Below, in pieces: positions 1 through 8,529 of a DNA stretch of 64,000 nucleotides. A program made the position numbers and the translations under genes. Source of the stretch: Corallococcus sp. AS-1-6 (GTDB taxonomy: Bacteria; Myxococcota; Myxococcia; Myxococcales; Myxococcaceae); assembly GCF_020037015.1 (NCBI RefSeq), contig NZ_JAIQDE010000023.1, positions 1 through 64,000 on the forward strand. The letters are read 5' to 3'. Numbering within the stretch: position 1 is the stretch's first letter; each line of letters begins with the position of its first letter. The notes under the pieces are model-generated. The model saw only the letters and a list, made by a program, of their open reading frames with translations, was not told the DNA's origin and made no database searches.

Positions 1-486
1 GCCAGCAGCGCCGAGAGCGCGAACGACGGAAGCGTGAGGCTTCTCTCGGGAGCGGCGGCTAAACCGGAAGCGGATGCCCTTCGACTGCGGCAACGTCATG
101 ATGACCGGCCGACGCTTAACATCACAGATGAGTACGACGTTCAGGATCTCCTTCACGCGTTACTACTCGTGTCTTTCTCTGATGTGCGTGATGAAGAAAC
201 CGGGCCAAGCCACGCCGGAGGTCGGCCACGCTTCGATTTCCTCCTCAAAGAGGAGCAGATCGTCATCGAAGTCAAAAAGACTCGTCAAAACCTGAGCATC
301 AGGGACCTGAACGACGAACTCATTGCGGACATCGCCCGCTATCAAGCACACCCTGACTGCAAGACACTGGTCTGCTTCGTTTACGACCCAGACCACCGGA
401 TTCCCAATGTTGCGGGCTTCATCCGGGATTTGGAGCGTACCGCGTCAATAATGCCTGTTCGTGTCGTCGTCGTCCCAGTGGGGTGA
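1..486 (+). CDS. PD-(D/E)XK nuclease-like protein (5' partial)
   Basis: The reading frame is open from base 1, with a possible internal GTG at 34, so the true start probably lies outside the window. The centre has an acidic residue in a hydrophobic strand (RFDFLL) followed about 10 residues later by IVIEVKKT. This is the D...ExK spacing of restriction-endonuclease-fold domains. A hydrophobic strand (LVCFVYDPDH) and a C-terminal helix follow, also typical of the fold. I infer a nuclease-fold domain, perhaps the C-terminal part of a larger protein. The substrate is unknown. It converges on dnaJ, and a strong hairpin lies between the two genes. Confidence 0.55.
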   Translation, partial: ASSAESANDGSVRLLSGAAAKPEADALRLRQRHDDRPTLNITDEYDVQDLLHALLLVSFSDVRDEETGPSHAGGRPRFDFLLKEEQIVIEVKKTRQNLSIRDLNDELIADIARYQAHPDCKTLVCFVYDPDHRIPNVAGFIRDLERTASIMPVRVVVVPVG

Positions 487-501
487 CTCGCCACCATGGA
501 T

Positions 502-534
502 GGCTCTTTCCTTCTCCCTGCGAAGGAAAGAGCC
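502..534. terminator. Perfect 12-bp hairpin between convergent genes
   Basis: GGCTCTTTCCTT and AAGGAAAGAGCC form an uninterrupted 12-bp stem with a 9-base loop. It sits 15 bases after the stop of the upstream gene and 10 bases from the end of dnaJ. No T-tract follows, so it is a candidate bidirectional terminator or mRNA 3'-end stabiliser rather than a classical intrinsic terminator. Confidence 0.45.
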
Positions 535-543
535 CCAGGTGAA

Positions 544-1665
544 TCAGCCGAAGAGCTCCTTCACCTTGTCGAAGAAGGTCTTCGACTGGGGATGGGTCTC
601 CTCGCCGGACACCTCCGCGAAGCGCTCCAGCAGCTCGCGCTGCTTGGAGGACAGCTCCGTGGGCGTTTCGATGATGACGCGCACGTGCTGATCCCCGCGC
701 TGCTGGCTGTGCAGGTGCGGGATGCCCTTGCCGCGCAGGCGGAACACCTTGCCGGACTGCGTGCCGGCCGGGATGGTCATCTTCACCTTGCCGTCCAGCG
801 TGGGCACGTCGATCTTCGCGCCCAGCGCCGCCTGCGTGAAGGACACCGGCACCTCGCAGAAGACCTCGTACTCCTCGCGCTGGAACAGCGGGTGCTCGCG
901 CACGATGACCGTCACGTACAGGTCGCCCGCGGGCGCGCCCCGGTCCCCCGGCTCGCCCATGCCGCCCAGCCGCACGCGCGTGCCGTTGTCCACGCCGCCC
1001 GGGATGGCGACCTCGATGACCTCCTCCGACGGCGTCTTGCCGGAGCCCCGGCACTTCGCGCACGGATCCGGGATGGTGGCGCCCGAGCCGCCGCAGTCAC
1101 CGCACGGCCGGGACACCGCGAAGAAGCCCTGCGAGTAGCGCAGCTCCCCGCTGCCGCCGCACGCCGCGCACTGCCGGGGCGCCGCGCCGCTCTTGCTGCC
1201 GGAGCCGGAGCAGGTCTCGCACTTCTTCGGACGGGGGATGGTCACCTTCGGGCGGCAGCCGAACGCCGCCTCCTCGAAGCTGATCTCCAGGTTGTAGCGC
1301 AGGTCCGCGCCCCGGCTCTGACGCTGCCGGCCACGCCCGCCGCCACCCCCGAAGATGTCGCCGAAGATCTCCCCGAAGATGTCGTTGATGTTGACGCCCT
1401 GGAAGCCGCCGCCCGCGTCCCCGAAGGGGTTGCCCGCGTGTCCGAAGCGGTCGTACTTCGTGCGCCGGTCTGGATCGCTCAGGACCTCGTAGGCCTCCGA
1501 GGCCTCCTTGAACTTCTCCTCGGCCTCGTGGTTCCCGGGGTTGCGGTCCGGGTGGTACTGCAACGCGACCTTCCGGAACGCGCTTTTCAGGTCCTGCGCC
1601 GAGACATTCTTCTGGACGCCCAGGACCTCGTAGTAGTCGCGCTTCTGCCCTGCGGCCCCTGCCAT
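544..1665 (-). CDS. dnaJ: Chaperone protein DnaJ
   Basis: Type I Hsp40 co-chaperone of DnaK, 373 residues, the usual length. Domains in order: an N-terminal J domain with HPD at residues 38-40, a Gly/Phe-rich linker (about 75-115) with repeated FGxIFG, then a zinc domain with four CxxCxGxG motifs ([32 protein letters not shown]), then the C-terminal substrate-binding beta domains. All elements needed to stimulate DnaK ATPase and hold unfolded protein are intact. No dnaK or grpE lies nearby, so this copy is a stand-alone transcription unit. The 126-bp upstream gap is AT-richer than its surroundings and should hold the promoter. Confidence 0.95.
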   Translation of the reverse strand: MAGAAGQKRDYYEVLGVQKNVSAQDLKSAFRKVALQYHPDRNPGNHEAEEKFKEASEAYEVLSDPDRRTKYDRFGHAGNPFGDAGGGFQGVNINDIFGEIFGDIFGGGGGRGRQRQSRGADLRYNLEISFEEAAFGCRPKVTIPRPKKCETCSGSGSKSGAAPRQCAACGGSGELRYSQGFFAVSRPCGDCGGSGATIPDPCAKCRGSGKTPSEEVIEVAIPGGVDNGTRVRLGGMGEPGDRGAPAGDLYVTVIVREHPLFQREEYEVFCEVPVSFTQAALGAKIDVPTLDGKVKMTIPAGTQSGKVFRLRGKGIPHLHSQQRGDQHVRVIIETPTELSSKQRELLERFAEVSGEETHPQSKTFFDKVKELFG

Positions 1666-1791
1666 TGAATCGAACCCCTGGAATTTGCTGGCGTTTTCAA
1701 GCTGCGTAGAGAATCGGAGTCACTATAACGCAGCGAAACACGCCAGCAATCCAGGCCCGGGTCCAACCCTTCGTGAAGCAGGGGTCGTGCG

Positions 1792-2232
1792 CTACACGGT
1801 CCAGACGCGGTTGACCGTCAGCTCCATGCGAGCGAGGCGGCGCTTGAGGGCCGGGTCCACGGGGCCGTTCATGGACCACTTGGGGACCACGAAGTGCAGC
1901 TCCGCGTTGTAGAGCTTCGCGGCGCTCGCCAGCAGGCTCCAGCGGTTCTCCGCGGTCGGATCATCCACCATGCCCGGGGTGACGATCTCCAGGATGATGG
2001 GCGTGCGGGCGGAGTCGGACTGGCGGCAGGTGAAGTCCGGCCGGTGGTCTTCAATGGTGCCGGAGAGCACGGGCGGCGGCATGAAGCCAGGGAGCCGCGC
2101 CTTGATGTCCGAGTAGCCGATGGTGCGGAAGTACTCGGCCATCAGCCAGAGCAGACGGCGGCGCTCTTCATCATCCACGACGGACTCGCAGCCGGGATTG
2201 AACAGGACTTCTTTCTCGGAGTTGGTTTCCAT
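1792..2232 (-). CDS. Hypothetical protein with nuclease-like fold
   Basis: 146 residues from the ATG at 2232 (METNSEKEV). The upstream in-frame extension is low-complexity Arg/Pro and unlikely to be translated. The middle has HRPDFTC followed about 12 residues later by PIILEIVTP. The D...E pattern resembles a PD-(D/E)XK core, but the lysine after the second acidic residue is replaced (EIV), so catalysis is doubtful. Short helical N-terminal and strand/helix C-terminal parts fit a single small domain. It is transcribed away from the ABC exporter across an 86-bp gap. Function unknown. Confidence 0.7.
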   Translation of the reverse strand: METNSEKEVLFNPGCESVVDDEERRRLLWLMAEYFRTIGYSDIKARLPGFMPPPVLSGTIEDHRPDFTCRQSDSARTPIILEIVTPGMVDDPTAENRWSLLASAAKLYNAELHFVVPKWSMNGPVDPALKRRLARMELTVNRVWTV

Positions 2233-2318
2233 GGCGCATCTCAAGCTGTCCGCGTGTGTGGGATGCGGCAACGCAGGCGGGCGCGAGCGCTCCCTGACCG
2301 GCCGTGGGGCGGGCGGCC

Positions 2319-4154
2319 ATGCACGCGCGCTTCCCACTTCCCTTTGGCTTGGACGGCACCGTCGCCTCGGTGACAGAGTGCGCCCCCTCCGTGGCACCCC
2401 GTCCCTCCGCGCACGTCTATCGCCGGCTCCTGGGCTACCTGCGCCCGTACCGCCGGTTGCTCCTGGCGGGCACGCTGGCCTCGCTCACCGCCGCGGCCGC
2501 CACGGCCGCGTACGCCTGGATCGTCGGGCCCCTGCTGCGCGCCATCCTCACCGGCGCCCCCGTCACCGTCGCGGGGATGACCCTGGCGCCGGAGGCCCTG
2601 CTGTCCCGGCTGCCCCTGCTGGTGGTCGCGGTGGCGCTGGTGAAGGCCACCGCCCAGTTCCTCCAGGGCGGCCTGATGCAGCGGTTGGGCCAGCGGGTGA
2701 TGGCCGACCTGAGGGGCTTTCTCTACGGCCGGCTGCTCGCCCAGCCGCCGACGTTCTTCGAGCAGCGGCACTCAGGAGAGCTTGTCTCCCGGTTCACCTC
2801 GGACGTACCCCTGGTGGAGTTCTCCGTCACCCAGGCGCTGTCATCGTACGTGAGGGATGGGCTGCAGATTTGCGCACTGCTGGCGACCTGCTTCCTCATC
2901 GACGCGAAACTCTTTCTCTTCACGTTCGTCGTCGTGCCCGTGACGGTGGTGCCGGTGAGCCGCTTCGCGCGGTCGCTCAAGAAGGTGGCCACCCGCTCGC
3001 AGGCGAACCTGGGCGCGCTCAGCGCCATCACCGCCGAGCAGTTGCAGAACCTCCCCGTGGTGCAGGCCTACGGCACGGTGCCCCGCGCGCTGGAGTCGTT
3101 CGACGCGGAGGCCGAGGCCTACCTGGCGGAGATGCGCCGCTCGCTCTTCATCCGCGGCGCCTTCAGCCCCACGGTGGAGCTCTTGGGCATCGTCGGCGTG
3201 GCGGCGGCGGTGGCGTGGGGCGCCCGCGCGGTGTCCATGGACCCGACGCTGGCCGGCCGGCTGCTGTCCTTCATGGCGGCGGCCCTGCTGCTCTACCAGC
3301 CGGTGAAGTCGCTGAGCGGCACGCTGTCCCAGGTGCTCACGGGGCTGGCGGCGGCGGAGCGCCTGTTCGCGCTCGCGGACTCGCCGGTGCCGCCGGACGT
3401 GGGCGCGGAGGCGCCGCCCCTGTCGCGCGCCCTGGAGCTGTCCGGCGTGCGCGCCACCTACTCGGACGGACGCGAGGCCCTCAAGGGCGTGGACCTGACG
3501 ATTCCCGCGGGCGCGCGCGTGGCGCTGGTGGGCCCGTCCGGCGCGGGCAAGACGACGCTGTTCTCCGTGCTGCTGGGCTTCCTGCCGCCGAGCGGCGGCG
3601 AGGTGAAGTGGGACGGCCTGCCGCTGTCCTCGCTCAAGGCGTCCAGCGTGCGCGCGCAGCTCGCGTGGGTGCCGCAGGAGCCGGTCCTCTTCTCCGGCAC
3701 CGTGCGCCACAACCTGCGCCTGGGCCAGCCGGACGCGCCGGACGACGCGCTGTGGGAGGCGCTGCGGCTGGCGCACGCGGAGGACTTCGTGCGGGCGCTG
3801 CCCGGCGGCCTGGATGAGCCCGTGGGCGAGCGGGGCAGCCGCCTGTCCGGCGGACAACGGCAGCGGCTGGCCCTGGCGCGCGCCTTCCTGCGCCGCCCGT
3901 CCCTGCTGCTGCTGGATGAGCCCACGAGCGCCCTGGACGCCACCAGCGAGGCGGCGGTGGGCGCGGGGCTCCAGGCGCTGATGAAGGGCCGCACGGTGCT
4001 GGTCATCGCGCACCGGCTCAGCACCGTGCGCGACGCGGACCTCATCGCCGTGGTGGAGGGCGGACAGGTGGTGGAGGCAGGCACGCACGAGCAGTTGCTC
4101 GCGCTGCGGGGCCGCTACGCGCGCCTGTTGGGCGAGGGCGCCGTCGCCGCCTGA
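2319..4154 (+). CDS. ABC exporter, fused permease-ATPase (MsbA-like)
   Basis: Half-transporter of the type I exporter family, expected to act as a homodimer in the inner membrane. The N-terminal part is a six-helix transmembrane domain with long hydrophobic runs. The ATPase half has Walker A GPSGAGKTT near residue 405, a Q-loop (WVPQEP), signature LSGGQRQRLALARA near 509, Walker B LLLLDEPTSALD near 528 and the switch His in IAHRLST. The gene order in the protein and the long linker fit lipid A/lipid or multidrug exporters (MsbA/BmrA type), but the substrate cannot be told from sequence. The start is uncertain: ATG 2319, an in-frame GTG at 2304, or GTG 2391, which begins nearer the family start. 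Confidence 0.88.
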   Translation: MHARFPLPFGLDGTVASVTECAPSVAPRPSAHVYRRLLGYLRPYRRLLLAGTLASLTAAAATAAYAWIVGPLLRAILTGAPVTVAGMTLAPEALLSRLPLLVVAVALVKATAQFLQGGLMQRLGQRVMADLRGFLYGRLLAQPPTFFEQRHSGELVSRFTSDVPLVEFSVTQALSSYVRDGLQICALLATCFLIDAKLFLFTFVVVPVTVVPVSRFARSLKKVATRSQANLGALSAITAEQLQNLPVVQAYGTVPRALESFDAEAEAYLAEMRRSLFIRGAFSPTVELLGIVGVAAAVAWGARAVSMDPTLAGRLLSFMAAALLLYQPVKSLSGTLSQVLTGLAAAERLFALADSPVPPDVGAEAPPLSRALELSGVRATYSDGREALKGVDLTIPAGARVALVGPSGAGKTTLFSVLLGFLPPSGGEVKWDGLPLSSLKASSVRAQLAWVPQEPVLFSGTVRHNLRLGQPDAPDDALWEALRLAHAEDFVRALPGGLDEPVGERGSRLSGGQRQRLALARAFLRRPSLLLLDEPTSALDATSEAAVGAGLQALMKGRTVLVIAHRLSTVRDADLIAVVEGGQVVEAGTHEQLLALRGRYARLLGEGAVAA

Positions 4155-4281
4155 ACGCCGCCCCGCGGGGCCATGGCCTTCGCTTCCGAAGGGGTGTTCA
4201 TGGGCCCCCGTGCCCATCCGTCCCACGCCACCGCCGAGCTTGCGCGACCGGGCACGCCCTGCGAGCCTTCCGCCCCGGTCC

Positions 4282-4674
4282 ATGCCTCCGACGCCGCCCC
4301 GCGAACGAGAGCCCCTGTCGCTCAACGCGCTCCTGCTGGTGCCCGCCCTGCTGCTGGCCGCGGGCGCGTGCGTCGCGGTGGCCGCCCGGCACTTCGCGCT
4401 GGCCGCCGCGTTCACCGGCACCCTGGTGCTCGTCCCGTTCGTCTTCCGGCTGTGGACGCGGCCCTGGTACCGGGGGCTCGTGCTGCGCGGCCTGGGGCTC
4501 TTCATCGCCGGCATGCACGTGCCCATGCTCGCGGGCGGCGTGCTCGCCTACGGGCGCATCGGCTGCGAGGGCGCGGACTGCGGACAGACGCTGCTCTGGA
4601 GCATCGTGCTGGCGCCCCTGGCCGGCGCCGTCTGCTCTGTCGTGTACTGGCTCGTGGGGCGTCCCCCCGTCTGA
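4282..4674 (+). CDS. Small integral membrane protein
   Basis: About 130 residues from the ATG at 4282 (MPPTPPRE). An in-frame ATG at 4210 adds a Pro/Arg-rich leader that looks non-coding. Three to four hydrophobic segments are visible (LLLVPALLLAAGACVAVAA, TGTLVLVPFVF, LGLFIAGMHVPMLAGGVLA, IVLAPLAGAVCSVVYWLV). Two cysteines flank a short loop (CEGADC), which could form a disulfide outside the membrane. I do not recognise a family. It follows the ABC exporter by 127 bases on the same strand and may share its transcript. Confidence 0.6.
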   Translation: MPPTPPREREPLSLNALLLVPALLLAAGACVAVAARHFALAAAFTGTLVLVPFVFRLWTRPWYRGLVLRGLGLFIAGMHVPMLAGGVLAYGRIGCEGADCGQTLLWSIVLAPLAGAVCSVVYWLVGRPPV

Positions 4675-4704
4675 ATTACAAGGAATCACGGACCCCCTAT
4701 CCTC

Positions 4705-4725
4705 ACTGGAAATGCTTGTTCCAGT
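4705..4725 (+). promoter_or_regulatory. Inverted repeat enclosing a start codon
   Basis: ACTGGAA (4705-4711) and TTCCAGT (4719-4725) are perfect 7-base inverted arms, and the 7-base loop begins with the ATG at 4712 of the next gene. In mRNA this would be a hairpin presenting the start codon in its loop. In DNA it could be an operator. No good Shine-Dalgarno sequence precedes the ATG. Confidence 0.35.
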
Positions 4726-5695
4726 CAGACCTCACGTCGCGCCCGGGCTGTTCGTCGTGGCGTTCGCCGTCCCCGCCACGGTGTGCGTGCTGGGGGGCAC
4801 GCTGCCGGTGCTCCTGGGCAGTCCCGCCACGCTGATGAGCGTGGTGAGCTCCGCGGGGGGCTTCTCCCTCCTGCTGGGGCTGGCGCTGCTGGTGGAGGTG
4901 CCGCTGCTCATGCTGGCGGCGGGCTCCACGCTGCTGGGCCGCGCGGTGCCGCTGGCGGTGATGGTGGGCATGGCGACGGTGCCGTGGACGCTGGGGCTGC
5001 TGGGCACGGAGGTGTCGCTGGAGCGGATGCAGGCGGCGCTGCCCATGGTGTCCGCCTCGGCCACGGACGCGGGCCTCGCGCTGACGGCGGGGCTGGGCAA
5101 GGCGATGGCCCCCCGGCTGCTGGGCGCCTGGACGAGCGCGGTGCTGCTGGGCGCGCTGTCGGTGGCGCTGGGCGTGGCGCGCCTCAACACGTCGCGGGCG
5201 GTGAAGGACCACACGCGCCGCAGCCTGCTTCTGGGCAGCCTGGTGTCCGCGGCGCTGGCGGGCATGGCGGTGGTGGGCACGCTGGAGGCGCACCAGCTCT
5301 TCACGCTGCTGTCGCGCCTGTCGCGGGCCCCCGGCGCGCTCCGCCCGGACCTGATGGCGGAGGGCATGGCGCAGGCGGCGCGGCTGCGCACGGTGCGCTG
5401 GAGCTGCTTCTCCTGCCTGCTGGTGCTGGGCTTCGCCTGGCTGATGACGTACCGCGCGGCGGAGGCCCGGCGGGCGCGCGCGCTGGACTGGGTGGGCGGC
5501 CTGGTGCTCACCGCCGCGGTGGCCGTCCTGCTGGTGCTGGACGCGCACCCGCTGCACACCACGCTGGGCCCGGAGCGCGTCACCACCGGCCGCAGGACGT
5601 CCGGCCCGGTCCCCACCGACGCGGACGTGACGCACCTGATGGGCGAGCGCTCGCCCCTGCGGCTCAGCTTCCCCGCAGCAGCAAGAACAGCATGA
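4712..5695 (+). CDS. Polytopic membrane protein of unknown function
   Basis: 327 residues with about six long hydrophobic stretches, including residues 10-35, 43-70, 75-95, two central helices, and one near the C-terminal third. A soluble, somewhat basic C-terminal tail ends in the overlap with the convergent gene. The layout vaguely recalls ExbB/TolQ-type proton-channel subunits (helices separated by an Ala/Ser-rich soluble stretch), but I see no diagnostic motif. The start sits inside an inverted repeat, and no other start codon is available before the first helix. Its last 32 bases overlap the 3' end of the opposite-strand gene. Confidence 0.65.
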   Translation: MLVPVRPHVAPGLFVVAFAVPATVCVLGGTLPVLLGSPATLMSVVSSAGGFSLLLGLALLVEVPLLMLAAGSTLLGRAVPLAVMVGMATVPWTLGLLGTEVSLERMQAALPMVSASATDAGLALTAGLGKAMAPRLLGAWTSAVLLGALSVALGVARLNTSRAVKDHTRRSLLLGSLVSAALAGMAVVGTLEAHQLFTLLSRLSRAPGALRPDLMAEGMAQAARLRTVRWSCFSCLLVLGFAWLMTYRAAEARRARALDWVGGLVLTAAVAVLLVLDAHPLHTTLGPERVTTGRRTSGPVPTDADVTHLMGERSPLRLSFPAAARTA

Positions 5696-6386
5696 GGAGC
5701 CCCACCACGACGGCGACGCCGAAGACGGCCACCATCACCAGCCCCTCCGACTTGCGCACCACCGGGGGCAGGACCTCGTTGGGCAGCGGCTCACCGTACC
5801 GCAGCAGCACGGGCTCCGGCTCCGGGGCCACCTGGGGCGCGGGCGTTGAAGCGGCGGCCGGGCCGTCCTCGCGCGCGGGCGGCGCCACCGGCGTGAAGGT
5901 CACGGTCCGCGTGGCGACGGTCTCCCGCGCGCCGGGGTCGCGGCCCGGGGACAGGGGCCCTGGCGACGTGACGCTGGACATCTCCAGCCCCTCGCGCGCC
6001 AGCGCCAGCACGCGCTGCATGTGCAGGATGTAACGGTCCTGGCCCTCGTAGGTGGCGAGCGCCTGCGCGGCGCGCACCAGCCGCTGCGGCACCAGCTCCG
6101 GGTCCGCGCGCACCTCCGTGGACACGGGCCGCGCCTCGCCCGCCTCCACCCGGCCGGTGCGCACGCCCTGGCCGCTGGCCCAGATGCAGTGTTCATCCAG
6201 CAGCGTGAGCTCCTGGCGGCGCACCCGGCCGTCCTCGTCCACCAGGGACATCAACTCCGCGCCCTGGGGAGACAGGTGCCAGACGGTGCGCAGGCCGTTC
6301 TCCCCCAGCGGGCCTTCCACCGCGCGAGCGCGGTAGAGCTCCTGCATCGCGGACTTCAAGGGGTCGGACGAGGTTTCCACGGCCAT
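5664..6386 (-). CDS. C-tail-anchored hypothetical protein
   Basis: 240 residues. The N-terminal 130 residues look globular (GLRTVWHLSPQGAELMSLVDED). The middle is a Pro/Ala-rich linker. One hydrophobic helix (VAVFGVAVVVGLLMLFLLL) lies six residues from the C-terminus, so the protein should be anchored with its N-terminus in the cytoplasm. The N-terminal domain reads like a beta-rich sensing or cargo domain, but I recognise no family. The gene converges on and overlaps the membrane-protein gene by 32 bases, and it has its own upstream region of 107 bp. Confidence 0.65.
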   Translation of the reverse strand: MAVETSSDPLKSAMQELYRARAVEGPLGENGLRTVWHLSPQGAELMSLVDEDGRVRRQELTLLDEHCIWASGQGVRTGRVEAGEARPVSTEVRADPELVPQRLVRAAQALATYEGQDRYILHMQRVLALAREGLEMSSVTSPGPLSPGRDPGARETVATRTVTFTPVAPPAREDGPAAASTPAPQVAPEPEPVLLRYGEPLPNEVLPPVVRKSEGLVMVAVFGVAVVVGLLMLFLLLRGS

Positions 6387-6493
6387 GACTGCCGCACAGT
6401 AGGGGCGCGGCGCCCGAAACGGAAGCCGCGCCCTTCCCCGGCGTGATTGCCCCGTGCGCGGATGCCCGCCTTGTGCCTACCGTCCATTCCACG

Positions 6494-7255
6494 ATGAGCC
6501 GTTCCAAGAACCGAGCCCCCGACTTCGTCCGCCAGTTCGAGGGTGCACAGACGCTCGACGGACTGCTGGAGCTGGCTGGCAGTCCCTGCGACACCGCCGA
6601 CGTGCTCGAGCGCATGCGCGAGGCGCGCGCGGAAGGCGCCGATGCCAGCCAGGTGATTCCCACCCTCTTCGACGGGGAGCCCCGCTTCCCGGACGCGGAG
6701 CTGGCGCGCCGCCTGTACCAGAACCTGCTGGGCCTCTGGGACGTGGTGCTGGAGGGGAAGGCGGTGCGGCTGGAGGACGGCCCCCGCCCGCCGCGCCCGA
6801 AGAAGGAGCGGCTGCAGGCGCCCGCGCCCTTCCATCCGCACGAGCCCTCCGGCGAATTCGTGGAGGCCGCCTGGCGTTACCTGGAGGACGACGACAAGGC
6901 GCGCACGCGGCTGATGCATGCGTACGAGAACCGGCAGGACAGCCTGCTGGGTGCGCTTGACGCCGCTGGCCTCACGGACGAAGGTTACGGGGTCGCCCGC
7001 CACCTGCTCTTCGATCTGCACGCCATGCTGGAGCTGGGCTGGCCACCGGGGCTCTCGGCCGTGGATGCCAGGGCCCTGGACAGGGAACCGGACGCGCCGC
7101 CCGCGCCGGACGCCCTCCAGGAATACGTGAAGGAAGCGCTGTTCGAGGCGGAGCAGGACGAGGAGCACCCCCTCGCTCCCGAGGAGCTGGCGCAGGTGCG
7201 CACCCTCGTCCGGCGGGGACTGGCGGCGCTGTGGCGCGCCCGCAAGGGGAGATGA
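6494..7255 (+). CDS. Hypothetical cytoplasmic protein
   Basis: 253 residues from ATG 6494 (MSRSKNRAPDF). The longer ORF begins 17 codons upstream with a poorly coding leader. It is helix-rich and acidic, with no signal peptide or membrane segment. The N-terminal 80 residues, including RQFEGAQTLDGLLELAG, look like a helical repeat or partner-binding region. A Pro/Arg/Lys-rich hinge follows, then a second helical domain. No family recognised. Its TGA overlaps the ATG of the next gene (ATGA), so the two are translationally coupled and probably work together. Confidence 0.7.
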   Translation: MSRSKNRAPDFVRQFEGAQTLDGLLELAGSPCDTADVLERMREARAEGADASQVIPTLFDGEPRFPDAELARRLYQNLLGLWDVVLEGKAVRLEDGPRPPRPKKERLQAPAPFHPHEPSGEFVEAAWRYLEDDDKARTRLMHAYENRQDSLLGALDAAGLTDEGYGVARHLLFDLHAMLELGWPPGLSAVDARALDREPDAPPAPDALQEYVKEALFEAEQDEEHPLAPEELAQVRTLVRRGLAALWRARKGR

Positions 7256-7812
7256 AGATGGCCCGAGACGACAACGACGGTGGTGGCTTCACCGGCAAGC
7301 GCAACAAGTCCTACCGCGAGCTGGACGCGCAGCGCGGCAAGAGCAAGTACCACTCGCGCCAGGACGACCCGGCGCAGCAGAAGCTGGAGCGCAGCGCCAG
7401 CTACCAGAAATACAAGACGGCCGCGGACGCCCTCTTCACCGGCGGCGAGCTGCCCGAAGGGCTGGCCAAGACGTTCGACCCCGAGGGCAAGCGCAAGGCC
7501 CAGAAGGACGCGCTGCGCAAGGTGCAGGAGTCGGAGACGCGCGCGGACTGGGTGAAGGGCGTGGTGGACTACCTGGAGAAGTATCCGGACATGCCCGAGG
7601 ACGCGTACTTCCTCGACAGCCTCCTGGACCACCCGCGCGAGCGCATCGTGGACAAGGCGCTGGCGAAGCTGGAGGCGCTCCAGGAGGCGGGCACGCTCCA
7701 GAAGAAGCTGCCCAAGAGCCTGGACCAGCGGCTGAAGTCCATCGAGCTCACCGGCCTGGACCCCGACATGCAGGGCCGCGCCAAGGCGCTGCGCGAGAAG
7801 CTGCGCGCCTGA
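7252..7812 (+). CDS. Hypothetical charged helical protein
   Basis: 186 residues starting MKMARDDNDGGG at the coupled ATG 7252, or six bases later at ATG 7258. The N-terminus is flexible and Gly/Lys/Arg-rich (GKRNKSYRELDAQRGKSKYHS), and the rest is strongly helical with many Lys/Glu. No cysteines, membrane segments or catalytic motifs are evident. The basic disordered head suggests nucleic-acid or ribosome contact, which is inference only. It is the second gene of a two-gene operon and converges head-on with the pseudopilin cluster, with no gap (stop 7812, opposite stop 7813). Confidence 0.7.
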   Translation: MKMARDDNDGGGFTGKRNKSYRELDAQRGKSKYHSRQDDPAQQKLERSASYQKYKTAADALFTGGELPEGLAKTFDPEGKRKAQKDALRKVQESETRADWVKGVVDYLEKYPDMPEDAYFLDSLLDHPRERIVDKALAKLEALQEAGTLQKKLPKSLDQRLKSIELTGLDPDMQGRAKALREKLRA

Positions 7813-8529
7813 TCAGCGCGCGCGCTGCTGCTGGATGAGCACCACGTCGCGCTGGCCGTCCTTGGAAGGCTGGTGCGTGAGCCGCAGCTCCGCGCCGGGC
7901 CGCGAGTACACGCCGGGCTCGTCGCCGCGCTTCCACCCGGCCTTCGTCAGGGCGGCTTCGTAGAAGGCCTCCACCTGCGGCCCCGTGAGCGGCGCCTGGA
8001 AGGTGAGCGTGCGCGACCCCTCCGCGTTGACGCGCAGCACGCCGCTCGCCTGTGGCGGCAGCGGCGCGAAGTCCCCGGATGCGTCCTGCGGACGCGCCAG
8101 CGCGTGGTTGGCCTCGCCCAGGTAGAGCGTGGTGGTGCCGTCCGGCTGCGGCATCATCACCACGGTGTAGGTGATGCGCCGCTTCGGGTCCAACGCGGTG
8201 AGCATGGCGGCGTTGTTCGCGTACTGCGCCTGCTCCTTGCCGGGCGGCACGTAGAGGCCGCCGTCGCGGAACGCGTCCGCGAAGCGCTGCACCAGGTCGC
8301 GGATGTTCTCCTTCACGTGCACCGCGCGCAGCGCCACCGGGATGCCCCCCGCCTCCACGATGTCGCTGGACTCCACGTGGGCGAGCACCTGGAGCTGGGG
8401 CCACGCGAAGCGAGGCCCGGCCGGTGGGCCCGCGTCCGGCACGCCCGCGTCGGGGGACGCATGGGCCCGGGCGGACAGGCCCAGCATCAGGCAGAGCGCC
8501 GCGCCCGCCACGCGCCCGGCCCGGCTCAA
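7813..8529 (-). CDS. Exported hypothetical protein of the pseudopilin cluster
   Basis: 238 residues from a TTG at 8529 that overlaps the upstream gene's TGA (TTGA). The TTG start gives a textbook signal peptide: a basic N-terminus (SRAGR), a hydrophobic core (AGAALCLMLGL) and an SARAHA-type cleavage site. A GTG ten codons in is the alternative. The mature protein begins with an Asp/Pro linker and has a mixed alpha/beta fold with no recognised family. Coupling to two TadE/TadG-like genes suggests a periplasmic or outer-membrane accessory of the same assembly system. Confidence 0.7.
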   Translation of the reverse strand: MSRAGRVAGAALCLMLGLSARAHASPDAGVPDAGPPAGPRFAWPQLQVLAHVESSDIVEAGGIPVALRAVHVKENIRDLVQRFADAFRDGGLYVPPGKEQAQYANNAAMLTALDPKRRITYTVVMMPQPDGTTTLYLGEANHALARPQDASGDFAPLPPQASGVLRVNAEGSRTLTFQAPLTGPQVEAFYEAALTKAGWKRGDEPGVYSRPGAELRLTHQPSKDGQRDVVLIQQQRAR

